64,000 bases of DNA from Pseudonocardia xinjiangensis (GTDB lineage Bacteria; Actinomycetota; Actinomycetes; Mycobacteriales; Pseudonocardiaceae). The notes under the pieces were generated by a model that worked only from the letters and a program-made list of their open reading frames with translations, was not told the origin of the DNA and did no database searches. Position 1 is the first letter of the stretch. Each line of letters opens with the position of its first letter. The stretch is taken from assembly GCF_012911925.1 (NCBI RefSeq), contig NZ_JAAXKY010000001.1, positions 1-64,000 of the forward strand, given 5' to 3'. Position numbers and translations under genes: made by a program. Below, piece by piece: positions 1 through 8,532 of this stretch.

Positions 1-365
1 ACCCCCGGCAGCCCCGTGGTGAGGCCGCGGGCGAAGCCGGACCGGTCCGTGTTGAACCCGACCGCCCGCCCGTCGGTGAACACGACGGTGTTCACCGCGC
101 CGATCGCGGCGGCGTCCGGGGAGATGTCGTCGAGGTGGGCCAGTACGTGCTGCTTGCAGGGGTGGGTGACGTTCACGCCGCGGAAGCCCTCGGCACGTGC
201 GCGGGCGAGGACCTCACCCACGCGCTCGGGAGGGACGCCGAACACGTCGAGGTCCATCCGCACGTAGCGGTAGCGCAGGCCGAGCTGCCGCGCCTCGCAC
301 TCGTGCAGGGCAGGGCTCAGGGAGGGCCCGATTCCCGCTCCGACCAGTCCCACCGTGTACTCCAC
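1..365 (-). CDS. Shikimate/quinate dehydrogenase, partial (3' end outside window)
   Basis: First 121 residues of a shikimate 5-dehydrogenase family enzyme (NAD(P)-dependent interconversion of shikimate or quinate with the 3-dehydro compounds). The N-terminus carries the substrate-binding domain: a VGAGIGPSLSPALHE block near residues 6-20, whose Ser-x-Ser binds the substrate carboxylate in AroE, and GVNVTHPCKQ near residue 70, equivalent to the catalytic-Lys NVTxPxK motif. The start is GTG at 365 with AGAAGGG a few bases upstream. It diverges from a TetR gene and lies near a ShiA-type transporter, so a catabolic role on imported shikimate or quinate is more likely than aromatic biosynthesis. 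The Rossmann domain is not in the window, so NAD versus NADP preference cannot be read. Confidence 0.85.
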   Translation of the reverse strand, partial: MEYTVGLVGAGIGPSLSPALHECEARQLGLRYRYVRMDLDVFGVPPERVGEVLARARAEGFRGVNVTHPCKQHVLAHLDDISPDAAAIGAVNTVVFTDGRAVGFNTDRSGFARGLTTGLPG

Positions 366-380
366 AGCGACCCTTCTCTG

Positions 381-396
381 AACGTACTGGTTCGTT
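381..396. promoter_or_regulatory. Probable TetR operator in divergent promoter
   Basis: AACG-N8-CGTT dyad between the divergent shikimate dehydrogenase and TetR genes. The half-sites match those of the longer palindrome at 1198-1216 upstream of the transporter, which suggests one regulator acts at both sites. This is inferred from sequence only. Confidence 0.4.
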
Positions 397-482
397 AGTT
401 GTACCTGCCGGGCGCGTCCCGGGGAAGGGGCAACTGCGCCTAGAGTCAGGGCTCTGTCAACGGTCGGCCAGGAGGGCTCTCG

Positions 483-1130
483 GTGGTGGCATCGTCCGTC
501 CCGTCGCAGGAGCGCACGCGAGACGCCGACCGGACCCGCGCGGAGATCCTCGACGTCGCCACCCGCGAGTTCGCCGACCACGGCTACACCGGCGCCCGCG
601 TCGACGAGATCGCCGCCAAGACCAGCACGACGAAGCGGATGCTCTACTACTACTTCGGCAGCAAGGAAGGGCTCTACCTCGCGGTGCTCGAGCGGGCCTA
701 CGCCGGCATCCGCGCGCTCGAGCAGGAGGTCGACGTCGAGCACCTGCCCCCGGAGGCCGCACTGCGCCAGCTCACGGAGCTGACCTTCGACCACCACGAG
801 TCCCACCCGGACTTCATCCGCCTCGTCAGCATCGAGAACATCCACCGGGCCGAGCACCTCAGGAAGTCGCCGGCCCTCGACGGGTTGGCCGGCCCCGCGC
901 TCGACGTCCTGACCAGCATTCTCGAGCGGGGCCGCACCGCCGGGGTGTTCCGCGACGACGTCGACGCGCTGGACGTGCACATGCTGATCAGCTCGTTCTG
1001 CGTCTTCCGGACGGCCAACCGGCACACGTGGAGCGCGATCTTCCGGCGGGACATGCTCGACCCCGCTCGCCGGGAGCACTACCGGAAGCTGCTGGCCGAC
1101 GTGGTGCTGGACCACCTCACCGCGCGCTGA
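483..1130 (+). CDS. TetR family transcriptional regulator (shikimate/quinate locus)
   Basis: A 215-residue one-component repressor. The N-terminal helix-turn-helix spans about residues 15-60, with the typical RAEILDVATREFADHGY start and a recognition region ending YYYFGSKEGLY. The rest is an all-helical ligand-binding and dimerisation domain. Start is GTG 483 with AGGAGGG at 469-475. It diverges from the shikimate dehydrogenase gene and precedes the transporter. Palindromes with AACG/CGTT half-sites on both sides suggest it controls both neighbours, with shikimate, quinate or a dehydro product as plausible inducer. The ligand is inferred from context only. Confidence 0.85.
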   Translation: MVASSVPSQERTRDADRTRAEILDVATREFADHGYTGARVDEIAAKTSTTKRMLYYYFGSKEGLYLAVLERAYAGIRALEQEVDVEHLPPEAALRQLTELTFDHHESHPDFIRLVSIENIHRAEHLRKSPALDGLAGPALDVLTSILERGRTAGVFRDDVDALDVHMLISSFCVFRTANRHTWSAIFRRDMLDPARREHYRKLLADVVLDHLTAR

Positions 1131-1197
1131 CGCCCGCCTCCTCCCGCCGCAGCCCTTGACAGGTACGGGACGCTAACTCACCATCCGGTACATCACT

Positions 1198-1216
1198 GAA
1201 CGGTACATAACCGTTC
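1198..1216. promoter_or_regulatory. 19-bp perfect inverted repeat, probable TetR operator
   Basis: GAACGGT-ACATA-ACCGTTC: two perfect 7-bp arms around a 5-bp AT-rich centre, 58 bp upstream of the transporter start. Length and symmetry are typical of TetR operators, and it shares half-sites with 381-396. Confidence 0.65.
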
Positions 1217-1274
1217 GGTCCATAGCGGTCCCCCGCCCCTGTCCTGCAGCGACGCATCCCTCAGGGAGCCCAAC

Positions 1275-2612
1275 GTGACGTCTGACCCCGCACCGGCCAC
1301 GGGCAAGCCCCGGAAGGCGGCCCTGGCTGCCTGGATCGGCAGCGCGCTCGAGTACTACGACTTCTTCATCTACGGCACGGCTGCGGCACTGGTCTTCGGG
1401 AAGATCTTCTTCCCGTCGTCGGCACCTGCCACCGGCACGCTGCTGGCGCTGGCCACGTTCGGGGTCGGGTACGTCGCCCGGCCCGTCGGTGCGGTCGTGC
1501 TGGGCCACGTCGGTGACCGTTTCGGGCGCAAGCGGGTGCTGGTGTTCACGATCCTGCTGATGGGCGTCTCGACGTTCCTCGTCGGATGCCTGCCCGACCA
1601 CGGGCAGATCGGCACCCTCGCCCCGGTGCTGCTGGTCGTCCTGCGGCTGTTGCAGGGGATCTCGGCAGGCGGCGAGCAGGCCGGGGCCAACTCGATGAGC
1701 CTCGAACACGCACCGGAGCACCGGCGCGCGTTCTTCACCAGCTTCACCCTCAGCGGGACGCAGGCCGGTTCGATCCTCGCCACCGCGGTGTTCCTGCCCG
1801 TCGCCGCCATGCCGGAGGACATGCTCCTGTCCTGGGGCTGGCGGGTGCCGTTCTGGCTCTCCGCGATCGTCGTCATCGTCGCGTACATCATCCGGCGCAC
1901 GCTGGAGGAGACCCCGGTCTTCAACGCCGAGGTCGAGCAGAACGCGCGCGCCGAACTTCCGCTCGCGGTGCTGCTGCGTGACCACTGGGCCGACGTCGTG
2001 CGCGTCGTCGTGGCGGCCACCGTTGCCGCCGTGAGCACGATCTTCGGTGTCTTCGCCCTGTCGTTCGCCGTCGACACCGCCGGGCTGGACCGCTCCGCGA
2101 TGCTGTGGGTGGCGATCCTCGCCAACGTCGTGGCACTGGCCGCGATCCCGCTGCTCGCCTCGCTCGCCGACCGGGTCGGCCGCAAACCCGTCTTCATCGC
2201 AGGCGCCCTGGGCAGCGCCGTGCTCACCGCCATCTACCTCTGGTCGATCACCACCGGCTCCTACCTGCTGGTGTTCCTCGCCGGGGTGCTGCTGTCCGGA
2301 ATCGTCTACAGCGCGGCCAACGGGGTCTGGCCGGCCTTCTACGGGGAGATGTTCCCCGCGCACGTCCGCCTGTCGGGCACGGCCATCGGCACCCAGATCG
2401 GCTTCGCGATCGGCGGCTTCGCGCCCACCGTGGCCGCGGGCCTCGCCGGAGGGAGCACGGCTGGCTGGGTTCCGGTCGCGGTGTTCACCGCGGCCCTCTG
2501 CGTCCTGTCCGCCCTCGCCGCCGCGACAGCGCGGGAGACCTACCGGACCCCTATGGGCGAGCTCGGCCGGAAGCGGGCAGCGGCGGACGAGCCGGGGGTC
2601 CGGGCAGCCTGA
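1275..2612 (+). CDS. MFS metabolite:H+ symporter, ShiA-like (shikimate/quinate uptake)
   Basis: A 445-residue major facilitator of the metabolite:H+ symporter (MHS) group, the family of E. coli ShiA and ProP. Seen: the MHS N-terminal signature IGSALEYYDFFIYGTAAAL (about residues 18-36), the loop 2-3 motif GHVGDRFGRKRVL, the repeat ASLADRVGRKPVF in the second half, and 12 predicted membrane segments. Start GTG 1275 with GGGAG upstream. It lies beside shikimate dehydrogenase and a TetR regulator, making shikimate or quinate the likely cargo, although MHS members also carry other organic acids. A GC-rich hairpin follows the stop. Confidence 0.85.
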   Translation: MTSDPAPATGKPRKAALAAWIGSALEYYDFFIYGTAAALVFGKIFFPSSAPATGTLLALATFGVGYVARPVGAVVLGHVGDRFGRKRVLVFTILLMGVSTFLVGCLPDHGQIGTLAPVLLVVLRLLQGISAGGEQAGANSMSLEHAPEHRRAFFTSFTLSGTQAGSILATAVFLPVAAMPEDMLLSWGWRVPFWLSAIVVIVAYIIRRTLEETPVFNAEVEQNARAELPLAVLLRDHWADVVRVVVAATVAAVSTIFGVFALSFAVDTAGLDRSAMLWVAILANVVALAAIPLLASLADRVGRKPVFIAGALGSAVLTAIYLWSITTGSYLLVFLAGVLLSGIVYSAANGVWPAFYGEMFPAHVRLSGTAIGTQIGFAIGGFAPTVAAGLAGGSTAGWVPVAVFTAALCVLSALAAATARETYRTPMGELGRKRAAADEPGVRAA

Positions 2613-2615
2613 GGC

Positions 2616-2639
2616 GGGCCGGGCGGTTGCCCCCGGCCC
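2616..2639 (+). terminator. GC-rich hairpin after the transporter gene
   Basis: Perfect 8-bp arms GGGCCGGG / CCCGGCCC with an 8-base loop, starting 4 bases after the transporter stop. There is no U-tract, which is usual for actinobacterial terminators. Confidence 0.55.
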
Positions 2640-2721
2640 GGCGCGTCTCAGGCAGCGGGCACGTCGGCCCGATCATCCACGCCGACCGAGCCGGGTGGGA
2701 CCGCGCGGACTCAGCGCGGAC

Positions 2722-2884
2722 TCAGCACAGGCCGGCGCGGCGGCGCACCCAGGTCTCCGGCTCGCCGCACTCCTGGGCGATCCGGTGCCAGGACAGGCCC
2801 GCGGCGCGGCGGGATCAGCAACCTGCGGCTGAGCGAACCCACGACCTCCTGGATGCGGGGTGCCTCGAATGCCAGAGTCATCAT
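2722..2884 (-). pseudogene. Frameshifted remnant of a small helix-turn-helix-like protein
   Basis: ATG at 2884 (or 2881) opens MTLAFEAPRIQEVVGSLSRR. After residue about 26 the coding signal moves by one base into a second frame reading GLSWHRIAQECGEPETW followed by VRRRAGLC and a stop at 2722. Both halves look protein-like, and the second resembles the end of a DNA-binding helix-turn-helix (SWxxIAQ...EPETWVRRR). If no shift is invoked, the first frame runs to 2711 as a 57-residue product. A single indel in an otherwise intact small gene is the simplest reading. Family not recognised. Confidence 0.4.
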
Positions 2885-2978
2885 CCGGTAGGTCGGCGGG
2901 GACCTCCTCCGAAGGTCGCAAGCGCAGCGGGTACCTGTGCACGATGTGAGAGCGAAGTCGGACCGACAGGCTGGACGG

Positions 2979-4982
2979 GTGACCACACATGCCCCGGTCC
3001 GGCGCTCGTCCCGCGGCACCCGGACCACGGCGCTCGCGGCCGCCGGTGCCGTCGCCGCGCTGCTGGCCGGCTGCGGTGCCGCGGCGCCCGCGACGACGCC
3101 CGCTCCCCCGATCCCGGCCTCCGGCACCGCGACGCTGACCGCGCCGGACGTCGACGCCTGGCTGGACGGGCTGGTGCCGGCCGCGCTCGACCGGTCCGGC
3201 ATCGCCGGTGCCGCGGTGACCGTCGTCCACAACGGGCAGGTACTCAGCGCCCGCGGGTTCGGCTACGCCGACTCCGGTTCCGAGGGCACCCCGCCGCGTC
3301 CGGTCGATCCCGACCGGACGCTCTTCCGGGTCGGGTCGGTCTCGAAGGTCTTCGTGGCGACCGCGGTGATGCAGCTGGTCGAGCAGGGGAAGATCGACCT
3401 CGACGCCGACGTCGGCCGGTACCTCGACTTCCCGCTGCCCCGCACGTTCGACCGCGCCGTCACGATGCGCCACCTGCTCTCGCACACGGCGGGCTTCGAG
3501 GAGCGGCTCGGGAACATCATCACGCTCGGCGAGACCACGGTGAACCTGCGGGACACCGTTGCCGTCGAGCCTCCGGACCAGGTGTTCGAGCCCGGAACCG
3601 TGCCTGCGTACTCCAACTACGGCTACGCGCTCGCCGGCTACATCGTCGAGCGCGTGAGCGGCACGCCGTTCGACGACCACGTCGAGCGCACCGTGCTCGG
3701 CCGGGCCGGCATGACCTCGTCGAGCTTCGCGCAGCCGTTGCCGCCGGAACTGCGCAGCCGCCTCTCCCACGGCTACGCCACCGACTCCGGCCCCGCCGCT
3801 CCGTTCGAGTCCGTCGGGCCCGCTCCCGCCGGCGCGCTGACGGCGTCCGTCACCGACATGGGCCGGTTCATGCTGGCGCACCTCGGCGAGGCCGGTCCGG
3901 AGCAGACGCTGCTGCGCCCCGGCACGGCGGCGCTGATGAGGCAGCCCGCGCTCGACTCGACCTCCCTCGGCACCCTGGCCGACGGCCCCCGGATGGCGCT
4001 GGGTCTCTTCGACGAGAGCCGCAACGGTCACCGCATCGTCGGCCACGGCGGCGACACCCAGTACTTCCACTCCCACCTGCAGATCTATCCGGACGACCGG
4101 ACCGGGGTCTTCGTCACGCTCAACAGCACCGGCCGCGGTGCGACCGACACCCTCGACCTGCGGCAGTCCCTGCTCGACGGGTTCGCCGAACGGTACTTCC
4201 CCGCAGCGGCGGCGGCCGCCGCACCCAGGACGGCGACGGCCACGAGCCACGCCGCGATGGCCGCCGGCACCTACGAGAACGCACGGGCACCGTTCAGCAC
4301 CTTCCTCTCCGCGCTGACCGTCACCGGTCAGACCCGGGTGACGGCGCGTGGGGACGGGACCGTGCTCATCGAGCCGGGGCCGCTGAGCCTGTACCCGGCG
4401 CTCTACGAGGAGATCCGGCCCTGGGTCTGGCAGGAGGTCGGCGGCCGGCGGATCGTGACGATGCGCGCGGCAGGCGACCGGGTCGAGGCGATCAACGTCG
4501 CCGCGGCGTTCACGCTCCTGCCCACCGGGGCGGCCCGCGACGCGGGGATCGCCGTGCCGGTGCTCCTGGCGTCGGCCGCAGTGCTGCTCATCAGCCTGCT
4601 GACCTGGCCGATCGGCGCGATCGTCCGCCGTCGCCACTCCCTGCCCGCACCCGCGTCCCTCGGCCGGGTGGGCCGCACGGCGCGCATCCTGACCCGGGTC
4701 GCCGCGGCCGCAGGCGTGCTCGCCCTCGCCGGGTGGGCGGTCGTCATCGTCACCATCTCGGGCCTGCAGGACCTGCCGGCGCCCCTCATCCACGCGCTGC
4801 AGGCCGCCCAGTGGGTGGCACTGGCCGGCGTGGTCCCGGCCGCGGTCGGCCTGGTCGTCGCCGTCCGGCGGCGCGCAGGCCGGGCGACCGTCCTCGGCAG
4901 CGTGTTCCTGTTGCCTGCCCTGGTCGGGATCTCGTGGTTCGCGCTGGTCTTCGGCCTGCTCTCACCGTCGGTGTCGTACTGA
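2979..4982 (+). CDS. Beta-lactamase-fold serine hydrolase lipoprotein with C-terminal membrane anchor
   Basis: A penicillin-binding-protein-like hydrolase (class C beta-lactamase / DD-peptidase fold), 667 residues from GTG 2979. ATG 2937 in the same frame is possible but adds 14 non-signal residues. Seen: a lipoprotein signal with lipobox LLAGC (Cys about residue 32), SVSK (nucleophile Ser about 120, Lys about 123), a YSN triad in PAYSNYGYALAGY, and HGGD as the third motif. After about residue 510 come four hydrophobic segments ending at the C-terminus. Outside the cell it may hydrolyse peptides, esters or beta-lactams; the family does not define the substrate. It sits directly before a two-component pair, 54 bp away, so co-transcription is possible. 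Confidence 0.85.
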   Translation: MTTHAPVRRSSRGTRTTALAAAGAVAALLAGCGAAAPATTPAPPIPASGTATLTAPDVDAWLDGLVPAALDRSGIAGAAVTVVHNGQVLSARGFGYADSGSEGTPPRPVDPDRTLFRVGSVSKVFVATAVMQLVEQGKIDLDADVGRYLDFPLPRTFDRAVTMRHLLSHTAGFEERLGNIITLGETTVNLRDTVAVEPPDQVFEPGTVPAYSNYGYALAGYIVERVSGTPFDDHVERTVLGRAGMTSSSFAQPLPPELRSRLSHGYATDSGPAAPFESVGPAPAGALTASVTDMGRFMLAHLGEAGPEQTLLRPGTAALMRQPALDSTSLGTLADGPRMALGLFDESRNGHRIVGHGGDTQYFHSHLQIYPDDRTGVFVTLNSTGRGATDTLDLRQSLLDGFAERYFPAAAAAAAPRTATATSHAAMAAGTYENARAPFSTFLSALTVTGQTRVTARGDGTVLIEPGPLSLYPALYEEIRPWVWQEVGGRRIVTMRAAGDRVEAINVAAAFTLLPTGAARDAGIAVPVLLASAAVLLISLLTWPIGAIVRRRHSLPAPASLGRVGRTARILTRVAAAAGVLALAGWAVVIVTISGLQDLPAPLIHALQAAQWVALAGVVPAAVGLVVAVRRRAGRATVLGSVFLLPALVGISWFALVFGLLSPSVSY

Positions 4983-5036
4983 CGGCCCGGTCTGGCATCG
5001 TCCACACTCTCCGATTCACGAAGATCCGGTGATCGC

Positions 5037-6482
5037 ATGACCTCGCACGGCGGCGGCCCCCGCCCGGATGTCCCTGCTCTCGTCGAGTCCGACATGGCGA
5101 ACGGCTGGCCGGACAGGTTCTCGGCATGGGTCGACGACCGGCTCACGAGGGTGGGGCTGACCAGCAGCTTCCAGCGGGACTGCGCGCTGGCGGTGGCGGT
5201 GGTCCTGGCCTCGGCCGTCCTGTTGCTGGTGCTGTTCGCCGACTCCGGGGAGATGGAGAGCCTGGGCTTCGGGCCGTTCCACATGGCCGCGGTGTTCGTC
5301 GTCATGACCGCGCAGGCGCTCCTGTTGTGCATCCGGCGCGTGAACCCCGTGCTCTGCCTCGCCGTGGTGGCGGTGCTGCAGGTGGCGCTGATCGCCGTGC
5401 TCCCGGTCGAAGGCGCCGTCCGCGGCTTCGCACCGTTCGTCGCCGCGTACACCTGTGGTGTCCTGCTGCCGGTTCGCCGGGCGGTCCGGGTCGTCACCGG
5501 CGTCGCGGTGTTCGAGACCGCCGGGTTCGTGGTGACGCACTTCGTCCCCGGCCTGACCATGGCAGCCCAGCTCGGCGGGCAGGCACCGGACGCGTCGTGG
5601 ACGTCGGCGGTGTGGCTGGCGATCGGCCAGCTGGTCTCGAGCGTGCTCACCTACGCCGCGGCGGCGGTCGTCGGGGCGTACGCCGCCACGCGCCGGCAGT
5701 ACGTCGAGCTGCTGCGGGTCCGGGCCGCGGAGGCGATCGAGTCGCAGCGGGCGAGAGCGGACGCCGCCATCGGGCTGGAGCGGTCCCGGATGGCCCGGGA
5801 GCTGCACGACATCGCCGCTCACCACCTCTCCGGCATGGTCGTCCAGACGGCGGTGGTCGAACGGCTCATCGACCGCGACCCGCAGGCGGCGAAGGACGCG
5901 GCAGCGTGGATCCGGGCGCAGGGCAAGGAGACACTGCACAACCTGCGCCTCGTCGTCGGCACCCTCCGCGAACCCGGGCAGGGCGACGCCCGTGGTGACG
6001 CCGGTGTCCTGGAGGACGGCGGAGCCCCGGTGCCCGGCCTCGCGGTCCTCGATCGCCTGCTGGGGACGGCGCGTGAGCTCGGGACGCCGGTCGAGTTCGT
6101 GCAGGAGGGCGACCGGCGGGAGCTGCCGCCGATCGCCGACGTGACGTTCTACCGGGTCGCGCAGGAGGCACTGGCGAACGCCAGGGACCATGCGCCGGGT
6201 GCACCGGCGCGGGTCCTGCTCCGCTTCCTCGGGTCGGAGGTCTCGCTGGACGTCGTCACCGATGCCGGCCCGCCGCGCGACACCGCGACCCCGCCGCGCG
6301 GCCATCGAGGGTTCGGCCTGGTCGGGATGAAGGAGAGGGCACAGGTGATCGGCGCGACCTTCGACGCCGGGCCCACCCCGTTCGGCGGGTGGCGGGTGTC
6401 GCTGGCACTTCCGGTCGACCGGGAGACCCCGGAAGCAGCGGCACTGCGCGCCTGGGGCACCAGCACCGGCGGTACGTCATGA
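5037..6482 (+). CDS. NarL-type sensor histidine kinase
   Basis: A 481-residue membrane kinase. About four to five hydrophobic segments cover residues 48-215. The HisKA_3 dimerisation region contains RELHDIAAHHLSG with phospho-acceptor His257, followed by an HATPase_c domain with N-box QEALANARDHA (Asn381) and G-box GFGLVGMKERAQ. There is no large extracellular sensor domain, so an intramembrane or envelope signal is likely. Start is ATG 5037. The stop overlaps the response-regulator start as ATGA (6479-6482), indicating translational coupling. Confidence 0.92.
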   Translation: MTSHGGGPRPDVPALVESDMANGWPDRFSAWVDDRLTRVGLTSSFQRDCALAVAVVLASAVLLLVLFADSGEMESLGFGPFHMAAVFVVMTAQALLLCIRRVNPVLCLAVVAVLQVALIAVLPVEGAVRGFAPFVAAYTCGVLLPVRRAVRVVTGVAVFETAGFVVTHFVPGLTMAAQLGGQAPDASWTSAVWLAIGQLVSSVLTYAAAAVVGAYAATRRQYVELLRVRAAEAIESQRARADAAIGLERSRMARELHDIAAHHLSGMVVQTAVVERLIDRDPQAAKDAAAWIRAQGKETLHNLRLVVGTLREPGQGDARGDAGVLEDGGAPVPGLAVLDRLLGTARELGTPVEFVQEGDRRELPPIADVTFYRVAQEALANARDHAPGAPARVLLRFLGSEVSLDVVTDAGPPRDTATPPRGHRGFGLVGMKERAQVIGATFDAGPTPFGGWRVSLALPVDRETPEAAALRAWGTSTGGTS

Positions 6483-7189
6483 TCAGGGTGGTTCTCGCTG
6501 ACGACCAGTTCGTGGTCCGGGCGGGGTTCCGGGTCATCCTCGAGCTCGCCGGTGACATCGAGGTCGTGGGCGAGGCGTCCGACGGCCCGACCGCAGTGGC
6601 ACTCGCCCGCCGCGTGAACCCCGACGTCGTCTGCATGGAAGTGCGCATGCCCGGCGGCAACGGGCTGGCGGCCACCCGCGAGATCGTCACCCGGGGAGTC
6701 GTCACCGGCGCGCCGCCGGAGTCGTCGCCTGCCGTGCTCGTCGTGACCACCTTCGACCTCGACGAGTACGTCTTCGGTGCGCTCGAAGCCGGTGCGAGCG
6801 GGTTCATCCTCAAGGACACCGAGCCCGACGACCTCGTCGACGCCGTCCGGCGGCTCGCGAACGGGTACGGGCTGGTCGACCAGGCCGTGACGCGGAGGGT
6901 GATCGCCGAGTTCGCCCGGCGGCGGCCCGCGCACCCCACCGGCACCGGCGCCGCGCAGCAGCTCACCGCCCGGGAGACCGACATCGTGCGGCTGCTCGCC
7001 CAGGGGCTGTCGAACGCCGAGATCGCGAAGGAGCTCGTCATCGAGACGAGCACCGTCAAGTCCCACCTCGGGCGGGCCATGACCAAGATCGGAGTCCGGG
7101 ACCGGCTGCAGACGGTGGTGTGGGCCTACCGGAACGGCATGCACACAGCTCCTCAGAGCACGGGCATCGACGGGCTCCGGCCGAAGTAG
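6479..7189 (+). CDS. NarL/LuxR-family response regulator with Glu at the phospho-acceptor position
   Basis: A 236-residue regulator: receiver domain (1-125) and LuxR-type HTH (about 165-230, LTARETDIVRLLAQGLSNAE and TSTVKSHLGRAM). Acid-pocket residues D8/D9, Thr91 and Lys112 (GFILKDT) are intact. The residue that should be the phosphorylated Asp, in the context CMxVRMPGG, is Glu54 (codon GAA). Glu can mimic phospho-Asp, so the protein may be constitutively active or respond without phosphotransfer even though a cognate kinase overlaps it. The start at 6479 is fixed by the ATGA overlap. The 3' end overlaps the convergent monooxygenase gene by 37 bp. Confidence 0.9.
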   Translation: MIRVVLADDQFVVRAGFRVILELAGDIEVVGEASDGPTAVALARRVNPDVVCMEVRMPGGNGLAATREIVTRGVVTGAPPESSPAVLVVTTFDLDEYVFGALEAGASGFILKDTEPDDLVDAVRRLANGYGLVDQAVTRRVIAEFARRRPAHPTGTGAAQQLTARETDIVRLLAQGLSNAEIAKELVIETSTVKSHLGRAMTKIGVRDRLQTVVWAYRNGMHTAPQSTGIDGLRPK

Positions 7190-8337
7190 AGTCCCCCGGC
7201 CCATTCCCGCATCAGCTCCTGACCCACGATGTGCTGGCCCAGCGTGGTCAGGTCACGCAGCTGTCGCTCGAGCGGGCACGTCTTCCTGATGGCGGCGGTG
7301 CCCACGGTGTCCACGAGGATCCGAACCGCGTCACGACACGTCGACACCGTGTGGACGTAGCAGCCGGCCAGGTCGGCTCGCTGTTGGAACGTCGGCTCGT
7401 CGCCGGCCTCCACGGTGGTCCACAAGGAGCCGATGGTGTCGTGCGCGTAGCTGCGGGCCGAGCCGACGAGCGCCCGGGCGCGGGCGATTCCGGATCGCAT
7501 GCGAGGTTCGTCGCTGGCCGGAGTCATCTGGGGCATCAGCACTTTTCCGGCGATGATGTCGGCGGCCGTCTCGCAGGCGTCCAGGGCCACCCCCACGGGC
7601 ACTCCCACAACATTGGCCACGAACATTCCGCGCCAGGCGTAGAGCGTTCCGGAGCGATGAGTCTCGCCGGGAAACCAGGTGTTCTCAGCGGGGACGAATG
7701 CGTCGGTGATCGTGTAATCGTGACTGCCGCTGCCGGCCAGTCCTGTCGTGTTCCAGGTGTCGAGCACCTGCCACCGGGCCGCGGGGAGCATTGCTATCCG
7801 GAACTCCGGCGTACCGTCGGCCGTGATTCGAGGTACCCCGTTCTCGGTCACCCGGGCACCGCCGGTGATGACGTCGGCATGGGTCGACCCGCTGCCGAAC
7901 GACCATCGACCCGACAGCCGGTAGCCGCCCTCGCAGACCTCGAGGGTCCCGGCCGGGGAGATCCAGCCGGCGGTCACCGCGTCGAGGTCCGGGTAGAGCG
8001 ACCGGGCGGTGGCATCGTCGACGTAGCCGCTGTAGTAGCCGCTGTCCGATCCGATCATCGCGCACCAGCCGGCCGAGGCATCGGCTCGCGACAGGGTCTC
8101 GATGATCTCGATCTGCTCGAAGATGTCGAGTTCGGGTCCGCCCCAGATCTTGGGCATCGCCATTCGGAAGACACCCGTCGATCGCAGTGCGTCGATGACC
8201 GGTTTGGTCAGGCGGCGGGCGGATTCCACCTCATCGGCGTGCTCCCGCAACAACGGCCCGATCTCGGCCGCTCTGGAAAGAATGGTCGAATTGCCCGGCG
8301 CCGACTCTGCCGCTGTTTGCATCTGCAAGGTCCCCAT
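7153..8337 (-). CDS. Flavin-dependent monooxygenase, acyl-CoA dehydrogenase fold (HpaH/DszC/HsaA-like)
   Basis: About 394 residues with the acyl-CoA dehydrogenase fold but the pattern of the group D flavin monooxygenase branch: an N-terminal helical domain (VIDALRSTGVFRMAMPKIWGG), a middle beta domain with LSGRWSFGSGSTHAD, and a C-terminal helical domain. Such enzymes use reduced flavin from a separate reductase and O2 to hydroxylate aromatic or heteroatom substrates. No reductase gene lies nearby. The start is uncertain: ATG 8379, 8337 or 8322 are all in frame and only 8322 has a fair GGGGA spacing. It converges with the response regulator; its 5' side faces the oxalate locus. Confidence 0.75.
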   Translation of the reverse strand: MGTLQMQTAAESAPGNSTILSRAAEIGPLLREHADEVESARRLTKPVIDALRSTGVFRMAMPKIWGGPELDIFEQIEIIETLSRADASAGWCAMIGSDSGYYSGYVDDATARSLYPDLDAVTAGWISPAGTLEVCEGGYRLSGRWSFGSGSTHADVITGGARVTENGVPRITADGTPEFRIAMLPAARWQVLDTWNTTGLAGSGSHDYTITDAFVPAENTWFPGETHRSGTLYAWRGMFVANVVGVPVGVALDACETAADIIAGKVLMPQMTPASDEPRMRSGIARARALVGSARSYAHDTIGSLWTTVEAGDEPTFQQRADLAGCYVHTVSTCRDAVRILVDTVGTAAIRKTCPLERQLRDLTTLGQHIVGQELMREWAGGLYFGRSPSMPVL

Positions 8338-8468
8338 AGCAGAGCACCGTAATCCCGGACGTTCCGAAACGGTAGGCATCCCGACGATAATTCGGCTACC
8401 TTTACCGGGATTTGGAGCGATGCAGATTTATGAATCGCTTCCGAGAGGGAGGACACCCACGACGAGCT

Positions 8469-8505
8469 GCAGCCCAGCTCCTCCACGAGCGAGGAGCTGG
8501 GCTGC
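8469..8505 (-). terminator. Strong hairpin terminator downstream of oxc
   Basis: Perfect 15-bp stem (GCAGCCCAGCTCCTC and its complement) with a 7-base loop, 28 bp beyond the oxc stop. It separates oxc from the monooxygenase gene on the same strand. There is no U-tract. Confidence 0.8.
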
Positions 8506-8532
8506 CGGTAGGCACTACCGGGCGGGAGTGGC

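Noticed and set aside
2105-5032. 975-codon frame across the transporter and serine hydrolase genes
   Set aside because: Arg/Pro/Gly-rich shadow of real genes in another frame, typical for high-GC DNA.
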